A stretch of DNA of 64,000 nucleotides, taken from assembly GCF_009363755.1 (NCBI RefSeq), contig NZ_CP045417.1, positions 372,001 through 436,000 on the forward strand, written 5' to 3'. This document shows positions 59,273 through 64,000 of the stretch, one piece after another. Made by a program: the position numbers and the translations under genes. The DNA is from Halomonas sp. THAF5a (GTDB lineage: Bacteria > Pseudomonadota > Gammaproteobacteria > Pseudomonadales > Halomonadaceae). The notes beneath the pieces were generated by a model that was given only the letters and a program-made list of their open reading frames with translations, was not told the origin of the DNA and did not search any database. Position 1 is the stretch's first letter; every line of letters starts with the position of its first letter.

Positions 59273-59737
59273 ATGAATCGAAAGGTCGTGTTTCGCTGCA
59301 GTCTCATCAGCCTGCTGCTGGCCGCCCCGGCGCCGCTGCTGATCGCCCTGCTCGTCCATCTCACCGGCGGCGTGCTGTCCCGTGAGCTGTTTGCCAGCCT
59401 CGAGGTCGGCGGCGTCGCCGCGGTCTATTCTGCCGCCGCGCTCGCGGTCTTCCTGCTGCTGCTCGTTGCCACCCTGGCGGTCAATGCGCTGACGCCCCAG
59501 CTGGTCAACCTGGCCGAGGTCGAGGACGACGATCGCGAGATCGGTGAGGTCAAGTGGTTCAACGTCAACAAGGGCTACGGCTTCATCACCCGCGACGACG
59601 GCGAGGATGTCTTCGTGCACTTCCGGGCCATCCGCGGGCGAGGGCATCGCACCCTGGCCGAGGGCCAGAAGGTACGCTACCACGTCATCCAGAACGAGCG
59701 GGGGCTTCAAGCCGACGACGTCACCGTTATCACCTAA
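59273..59737 (+). CDS. Membrane-anchored cold-shock-domain protein
   Basis: The 154 residues combine two N-terminal hydrophobic helices (about 10-32 and 48-73) with a C-terminal cold-shock domain (about 92-154). The CSD is complete: [22 protein letters not shown]1 KGYGFI and RNP2 VFVHF. This is the reverse of CSD-DUF1294 proteins, where the CSD is N-terminal. It probably places an RNA- or ssDNA-binding module on the inner membrane. The ATG at 59273 follows ACAGGTCC. The membrane part resembles no named domain that I recognise. Confidence 0.85.
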   Translation: MNRKVVFRCSLISLLLAAPAPLLIALLVHLTGGVLSRELFASLEVGGVAAVYSAAALAVFLLLLVATLAVNALTPQLVNLAEVEDDDREIGEVKWFNVNKGYGFITRDDGEDVFVHFRAIRGRGHRTLAEGQKVRYHVIQNERGLQADDVTVIT

Positions 59738-59905
59738 ATCGAAGCGCCTGCGCTCGTCCAGGCGTTGTTGGAAGCGCGACTCGCGCGCGAGCCCGGTCGA
59801 GATGCTCATTTACTAAAGTAAACTCCGCTCTCACGCCGCACTTCCGCCTAGCCTGGTCATCGCTCGGCAGCTTCTGGCCTGGAAAGGCCGCTGGATGCAA
59901 GCCTG
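59738..59905 (+). other. Structured 3' region of the cold-shock gene
   Basis: No gene is convincing. The stretch contains GCGCCTG...CAGGCG, the perfect palindrome CTCGCGCGCGAG (near 59782-59793), the dyad TTTAC-taaa-GTAAA (near 59812-59825) and CAGC-ttct-GGCC-tggaaa-GGCC-GCTG (near 59868-59893), and leads directly into a strong terminator at 59908. It could be a structured 3' UTR or a small RNA. Confidence 0.4.
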
Positions 59906-59907
59906 TA

Positions 59908-59940
59908 GACATCGCCCCGCATTCGCGGGGCGATGTCGTT
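59908..59940. terminator. Terminator between the cold-shock gene and the 59946 gene
   Basis: gacatcgccccgc (59908-59920), loop attc, gcggggcgatgtc (59925-59937), then gtttc: a perfect 13-bp stem between convergent genes. Confidence 0.85.
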
Positions 59941-59945
59941 TCGGG

Positions 59946-60326
59946 CTACTGGCCGGAGTCGGGCCAGTCGATCGGGCGCTCGGTGCCGTCGGGCAGCACC
60001 TGCAGGAAGCGGTCCGGATCGTCGCCTGGCTGCCAGCCACCCAGCGAGCAGCGCACCTCGCACTCGAGCCGACGCGCGGCCTCCCGGGCGCACTCGGCGT
60101 CCGTCGCCCAGGGCGTGTCGGGGCTGTCGAACCACAGGCTGGCGAAGCCGTCTGCGGCCTGTTCCACCAGCAGCACCGGCACCTCGGCCTGGCCGCCGCG
60201 GGTGCGCCACTGGCGCTTGCCGGCGGGGGCCAGCGCCGCGGCCCCGATGGCCTCGGCGAGCCAGGCGTCGAGGCGGGCGATGTCGCCCCGGGCCAGGTAG
60301 ATCTCGATATCGGGATAGGAGTCCAT
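59946..60326 (-). CDS. Conserved hypothetical protein
   Basis: A 126-residue soluble protein (MDSYPDIEIYLARGDIARLD, LWFDSPDTPWATDAECAREAARRL, and ending RPIDWPDSGQ). It appears intact and of ordinary composition; similar small proteins lie beside dapE in pseudomonads, but no function is known to me. It is 7 bp downstream of dapE, so it belongs to the dapC-yffB-dapD-dapE transcription unit. Confidence 0.72.
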   Translation of the reverse strand: MDSYPDIEIYLARGDIARLDAWLAEAIGAAALAPAGKRQWRTRGGQAEVPVLLVEQAADGFASLWFDSPDTPWATDAECAREAARRLECEVRCSLGGWQPGDDPDRFLQVLPDGTERPIDWPDSGQ

Positions 60327-60333
60327 GGGAGCC

Positions 60334-61506
60334 TCAGGGCCGCGCCGTGCCGTTGACGAAGAGCCTTGCGAGGATCGCCTCGTAGGCCCGGCTCAGGTCG
60401 TCGAGGTCGGACGCCCGCACCCGCTCGTTGACCTGGTGGATGGTGGCGTTGCAGGGGCCGAGCTCCACCACCTGGCTGCCCAGGGTGGCGATGAAGCGCC
60501 CGTCGGAGGTGCCCCCGGAGGTGGAAAGCGTCGGGCGCAGCCCCACGGCCTCCTCCACGCCGGCCACCGCGGCCTCCACCAGGTCGCCCTCGGCGGTCAG
60601 GAAGGGCTCGCCGTTGAGCGTCCAGTCCAGCCGGTAGTCGAGGCCGTGAGCGTCGAGCAGCGCCTCGGTGCGAGCGCGGAGCTGCTCGTGGGTCACCTCG
60701 GTGGAGAAGCGGAAGTTGAACACCACCTCCACGTCGCCGGGGATGACGTTGGTGGCGCCGGTGCCCGAGCGGAGATTGGAGATCTGGAAGCTGGTCGCCG
60801 GGAAGAAGGCGTTGCCCTCGTCCCAGTGCTCCCGGGCCAGGGCGTCCAGGGCGGGCATCGCCTGGTGGATGGGGTTGCGCGCCAGGTGCGGGTAGGCCAC
60901 GTGGCCCTGGATGCCCTTGATGTGCAGCACGCCGCCGAGCGAGCCGCGCCGGCCGTTCTTGATCACGTCGCCCAGGCGCTCCGTGGAGGAGGGTTCGCCG
61001 ACGATGCAGTAGTCGAGCCGGTCATGGCTCTCGCGCAGGTGCTCGACCACGGCCCGGGTGCCGTCCACCGCCGGGCCCTCCTCGTCGGAGGTGATCAGGA
61101 AGCCGATCCGGCCGTGGTGGTCCGGGTGGGCGGTGACGAAGCGCTCCACCGCGGTGACCATCGCCGCCAGGCTGCCCTTCATGTCGGCGGCCCCGCGGCC
61201 CCGGAGCATGCCGTCGTCGTCGATGACGGGCTCGAAGGGAGGGGTCTCCCACTGGGTGTGGGGGCCGCTCGGCACCACGTCGGTGTGCCCGGCGAAGGCC
61301 AGCAGCGGGCCGTGGTGGCCGCGGGTCGCCCAGAAGTTCTCCACGTCGCCGAAGGGCAGGCGCTCGACCCGGAAGCCGAGGGCCTCCAGGCGCTCGATCA
61401 TCAGCGCCTGGCAGCCCAGGTCATCCGGCGTCACCGAGGGGCGCCGGATCAGCTCGCAGGCGAGCGCCAGGGTCGGCGAGAGTTCGGTGGCCTCAGTTGT
61501 GGGCAT
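60334..61506 (-). CDS. dapE: Succinyl-diaminopimelate desuccinylase
   Basis: Zinc hydrolase yielding LL-diaminopimelate for lysine and peptidoglycan. The 390 residues show the metal ligands in [10 protein letters not shown] (His/Asp), [22 protein letters not shown] and [10 protein letters not shown], plus the small lid domain. The start overlaps the dapD stop by 14 bases. Confidence 0.97.
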   Translation of the reverse strand: MPTTEATELSPTLALACELIRRPSVTPDDLGCQALMIERLEALGFRVERLPFGDVENFWATRGHHGPLLAFAGHTDVVPSGPHTQWETPPFEPVIDDDGMLRGRGAADMKGSLAAMVTAVERFVTAHPDHHGRIGFLITSDEEGPAVDGTRAVVEHLRESHDRLDYCIVGEPSSTERLGDVIKNGRRGSLGGVLHIKGIQGHVAYPHLARNPIHQAMPALDALAREHWDEGNAFFPATSFQISNLRSGTGATNVIPGDVEVVFNFRFSTEVTHEQLRARTEALLDAHGLDYRLDWTLNGEPFLTAEGDLVEAAVAGVEEAVGLRPTLSTSGGTSDGRFIATLGSQVVELGPCNATIHQVNERVRASDLDDLSRAYEAILARLFVNGTARP

Positions 61507-62518
61507 GCAGCGCCTCGTTCAGCGCGATGGCGCTCTTGTTGGTGAGGCACTCGATGCGGCCGTTCTGGGAGTTGCGACGCAGCAGCAGGTCGTCCTGGCC
61601 GGCGAGATCCCGGGCGGCCACGGTGTTGGCGACCTGGCCCTGATCGTCGAGCACGGTGACCTTGGCCCCGGCGGTGATGTACAGGCCGGCCTCCACGGTG
61701 CAGCGATCGCCCAGCGGGATGCCGATGCCGGCGTTGGCGCCGATCAGGCAGCCCTCGCCGACCCTGATGACGATATTGCCGCCGCCGGAGAGGGTGCCCA
61801 TGGTGGAGCAGCCGCCGCCGAGGTCAGAGCCCTTGCCGACCATCACGCCGGCGGAGATGCGGCCCTCGATCATGCCCGGGCCCTCGGCGCCGGCGTTGAA
61901 GTTGACGAAGCCCTCGTGCATCACGGTGGTGCCCTCGCCGAGGTAGGCGCCCAGGCGCACCCGGGCGGTGTCGCCGATGCGCACGCCGGCCGGTACCACG
62001 TAGTCGGTCATCTTGGGGAACTTGTCGACGCAGTCCACGGAGAGCGGACGGCCGGCCAGGCGGGCCTTGAGGCGGCGCGCCGGCAGCTCCTCGATGTCGA
62101 TCGCGCCTTCGTTGGTCCAGGCGATGTTGCGCAGCAGGCCGAACATGCCGGTGAGGTCCAGGCCGTGGGGCTTGACCAGGCGATGGGAGAGCAGGTGCAG
62201 CTTGAGGTAGACCTCCGGGGCGCTCTGGGGCGGGGCGTCCACGTCGAGGAACATCGCCACCAGCGGGCGCTGGCTGGCCGCCAGGGACTCGGCCAGCTCG
62301 GCCTGCTCCGGGTGGCCGGCGTCACGCAGCGCGCCGGCCAGGGCGCCGCACTGCTCGGGCAGGAAGCTCACCGCGGCGTTGCCGTCGGGCGCGTCGAGCA
62401 CCTCGGCGGCGGCGGCCACCAGGCTCGCGTCCGGGTTCAGCAGCGGCGCCGGGTAGTAGATCTCCAGCCAGTCGCCCTGGGTGTTCTGGGTGCCGATTCC
62501 GAGTGCAAAGCTCAGCAT
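61493..62518 (-). CDS. dapD: 2,3,4,5-tetrahydropyridine-2,6-dicarboxylate N-succinyltransferase
   Basis: Makes N-succinyl-amino-ketopimelate. The 341-residue protein is of the long, Pseudomonas-type class with a DapD_N domain, then left-handed parallel beta-helix hexapeptide repeats ([40 protein letters not shown]). AGGACACCCCC precedes the ATG at 62518; the frame runs further upstream without homology. Confidence 0.95.
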   Translation of the reverse strand: MLSFALGIGTQNTQGDWLEIYYPAPLLNPDASLVAAAAEVLDAPDGNAAVSFLPEQCGALAGALRDAGHPEQAELAESLAASQRPLVAMFLDVDAPPQSAPEVYLKLHLLSHRLVKPHGLDLTGMFGLLRNIAWTNEGAIDIEELPARRLKARLAGRPLSVDCVDKFPKMTDYVVPAGVRIGDTARVRLGAYLGEGTTVMHEGFVNFNAGAEGPGMIEGRISAGVMVGKGSDLGGGCSTMGTLSGGGNIVIRVGEGCLIGANAGIGIPLGDRCTVEAGLYITAGAKVTVLDDQGQVANTVAARDLAGQDDLLLRRNSQNGRIECLTNKSAIALNEALHAHN

Positions 62519-62558
62519 GGGGGTGTCCTCTGAAAGCGTGGGAGGGGGCAGGCGCCCC

Positions 62559-62897
62559 TTAGAGTGAGTCGTAGTCGCCGTCGCGGAAGCCGACGAGGAT
62601 CTCGTCGCCGTTCTCCAGCAGCGGGCGCTTGAGCAGGGTCGGGTGGGCCAGCAGCAGCTCACGGGCCGAGTTGGCGTCGAGGTTCTCCTTCTCCTCGTCG
62701 TCGAGCTGGCGCCAGGTGGTGCTGCGTTTGTTGAGCACCTCCATCAGCGGCACCCGGTGCAGGAGGTGTTCGAGCAGCGGGGCCGAGAGGCCGTCCTCGC
62801 GCAGGTCGTGGACCTGGAAGGGGATGCCCTTCGCGTCCAGCGCCTTGCGCGCGCGGCGGCAGGTGTCGCAGTTCTTGATCACGTAGAGCGTCAGCAT
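62559..62897 (-). CDS. yffB: ArsC/Spx/YffB family protein
   Basis: Thioredoxin-fold protein of 112 residues with a CxxC (NCDTCRRARKALD), close to E. coli YffB, which lies next to dapE as here. It lacks the distal Cys residues of true arsenate reductases, so arsenate reduction is unlikely; YffB is thought to be a GSH-dependent thiol enzyme. It overlaps dapC by 7 bases. Confidence 0.85.
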   Translation of the reverse strand: MLTLYVIKNCDTCRRARKALDAKGIPFQVHDLREDGLSAPLLEHLLHRVPLMEVLNKRSTTWRQLDDEEKENLDANSARELLLAHPTLLKRPLLENGDEILVGFRDGDYDSL

Positions 62898-64000
62898 CGG
62901 GGGCTCCTCTCGATGAAGCGGCGAATGCGGCGCGCGGCCTCGGCGGTGGCCTCGACCTCCGCCACCAGGGCCAGGCGCAGGCGCCCGGCGCCGGGGTTGG
63001 TGCCGTCGTGTCCTGGACGGCCCATATACGAACCGGGCAGCACGCCGACGTGCTCCTCGGCGTGGAGGGCGCGGGCGAAGGCCGCGTCGTCGCCGCCCGG
63101 CACCGCGGGCCACAGGTAGAAGCCCGCCTCGGGCGCGGGGAAGTCCATCACCGGGGCGAGGATCTCGGTGACCGCCGCGAACTTCTCGCGGTAGGCGTCG
63201 CGGTTGGCGCGCACGTGGGCCTCGTCGTTCCAGGCGGCGATCGAGGCGTGCTGCAGCGGCAGCGACATGGCGCAGCCGTGATAGGTGCGATAGCGCCGGA
63301 AGGGGGCGATCAGGTCGGCATCGCCGGCCACGAAGCCCGAGCGCAGCCCCGGCAGGTTGGAGCGCTTGGAGAGCGAGTGGAACACCAGGCAGCGCCGGTA
63401 GTCGTGGCGGCCCAGCCGCGCGCAGGCCTCGAGCAGCCCCGGGGGCGGCGCCGCCTCCTCCAGGTAGAGCTCCGAGTAGCACTCGTCCGAGGCGATGAGG
63501 AAATCATGCTCGTCGGCGAGCTCGATCAGCCGCGTGAAGTCTTCAAGCGGCGTCACCGCCCCGGTGGGGTTGCCCGGCGAGCAGACGAACACCAGCTGCA
63601 CCTCGCGCCAGGTCTCGGCCGGTATGGCCTCGAGATCCGGCCGGAAGCCCGTCTCGGCGCGGCAGTCCAGGTAGAGCGGCTGGCCGCCGGCGAGCAGCGT
63701 CGCCCCCTCGTAGATCTGGTAGAAGGGGTTGGGCATCGCCACCCGGGCGGGGCGGGTGCGATCCAGTGCCGCCTGCACGAAGGCGAAGAGCGCCTCGCGG
63801 GTGCCGTTGACCGGCAGCACCTGCCGCTCGGCGTCGAGGCCCGACAGGTGAAAGCGCCGAGTCGCCCAGTCGGCGATGGCGCGGCGCAGCTCCGGGAGGC
63901 CGGCGGTGGCCGGGTAGCGGGCGAAGGCCTGGCGGTGCTCGTCGAGCGCCTGGAGCGCGGCGGCGTAGGGCGCGTGCTGGGGCTCGCCGATCGTCAACGA
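62891..64000 (-). CDS. dapC: Succinyldiaminopimelate transaminase DapC (5' partial)
   Basis: PLP aminotransferase of the succinylase route. The frame is open to the last base of the window (reading SLTIGEPQHAP at the edge), so about 25-30 N-terminal residues are missing. The PLP Lys is in HSLSKRSNLPG, the cofactor Asp in ASDECYSELY, and the C-terminal Arg in RLRLALV. It heads a dapC-yffB-dapD-dapE operon, which together covers the acyl-succinyl steps of lysine synthesis. Confidence 0.93.
   Translation of the reverse strand, partial: SLTIGEPQHAPYAAALQALDEHRQAFARYPATAGLPELRRAIADWATRRFHLSGLDAERQVLPVNGTREALFAFVQAALDRTRPARVAMPNPFYQIYEGATLLAGGQPLYLDCRAETGFRPDLEAIPAETWREVQLVFVCSPGNPTGAVTPLEDFTRLIELADEHDFLIASDECYSELYLEEAAPPPGLLEACARLGRHDYRRCLVFHSLSKRSNLPGLRSGFVAGDADLIAPFRRYRTYHGCAMSLPLQHASIAAWNDEAHVRANRDAYREKFAAVTEILAPVMDFPAPEAGFYLWPAVPGGDDAAFARALHAEEHVGVLPGSYMGRPGHDGTNPGAGRLRLALVAEVEATAEAARRIRRFIERSPRC

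Noticed and set aside
62559..62897. Arsenate reductase for the CxxC thioredoxin-fold protein
   Set aside because: Its place beside dapD-dapE and lack of the distal redox cysteines fit YffB better than ArsC, and no ars genes are nearby.

Overview
The window is a piece of a GC-rich gammaproteobacterial chromosome. Gene order, the acidic proteomes of many products and strong GC3 bias point to a halophilic Oceanospirillales member, most likely Halomonas or a close relative (Halomonadaceae). This is inferred from synteny and sequence character, not from a database match. Almost all of it is core chromosome: there are no rRNA or tRNA genes, insertion sequences, prophage genes or CRISPR arrays.

Layout. 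1-3.4 kb: minCDE division-site genes and exonuclease I. 3.5-7 kb (-): a secreted M16 zinc protease and an SRAP-fold protein that has lost its catalytic residues. 7.1-8.6 kb: a TetR regulator coupled to an acyltransferase. 8.6-14.7 kb: the classical corB-ypjD / ffh-rpsP-rimM-trmD-rplS block. 14.8-21.4 kb: xerD-dsbC-hom-thrC-recJ. 21.4-25.7 kb: a YitT protein, a VOC protein, and a MerR-copA copper-export operon that ends in a 25-residue membrane ORF. 25.7-30.3 kb: a FadL porin with PsrA-like operators, prfB with its programmed frameshift, and lysS. 30.5-34.3 kb: an unknown protein, an MFS exporter, bolA, a holD-like gene, rimI and a ZapB-like gene. 34.3-39.1 kb: rsmD, ftsY-ftsE-ftsX and rpoH. 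39.2-46.6 kb: slmA-argB-algC-dut-coaBC (-), radC, rpmB-rpmG and mutM. 46.6-54.4 kb: rlmI, a DUF2007 protein, ald, trpS, a YeeE thiosulfate-type transporter, a small secreted protein and maeA. 54.5-64 kb: acnA (-), a CPXCG protein, trxB, slyX, a membrane-anchored cold-shock-domain protein, and the lysine-pathway cluster dapC-yffB-dapD-dapE (-).

The most unusual signal is a family of four intergenic elements of about 110 bp, downstream of thrC, lysS, ald and trxB. Each begins 23-49 nt after the stop codon and lies on the same strand as the upstream gene. Each folds into nested outer stems enclosing two hairpins. Stem sequences differ between copies but stay complementary, while the two hairpin loops always contain A-N-G-G-A and are always exactly 22 nt apart. 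A-N-G-G-A in a hairpin loop is the recognition motif of CsrA/RsmA, so these look like a dispersed structured 3'-UTR element that could bind that regulator. Other points worth a second look are the catalytically dead SRAP protein, the orphan micro-ORF behind copA, the membrane-tethered cold-shock protein, paired operators before fadL, a sigma-E-type promoter plus tandem repeat before rpoH, a gene remnant before prfB and an expanded hexanucleotide repeat in ftsY.
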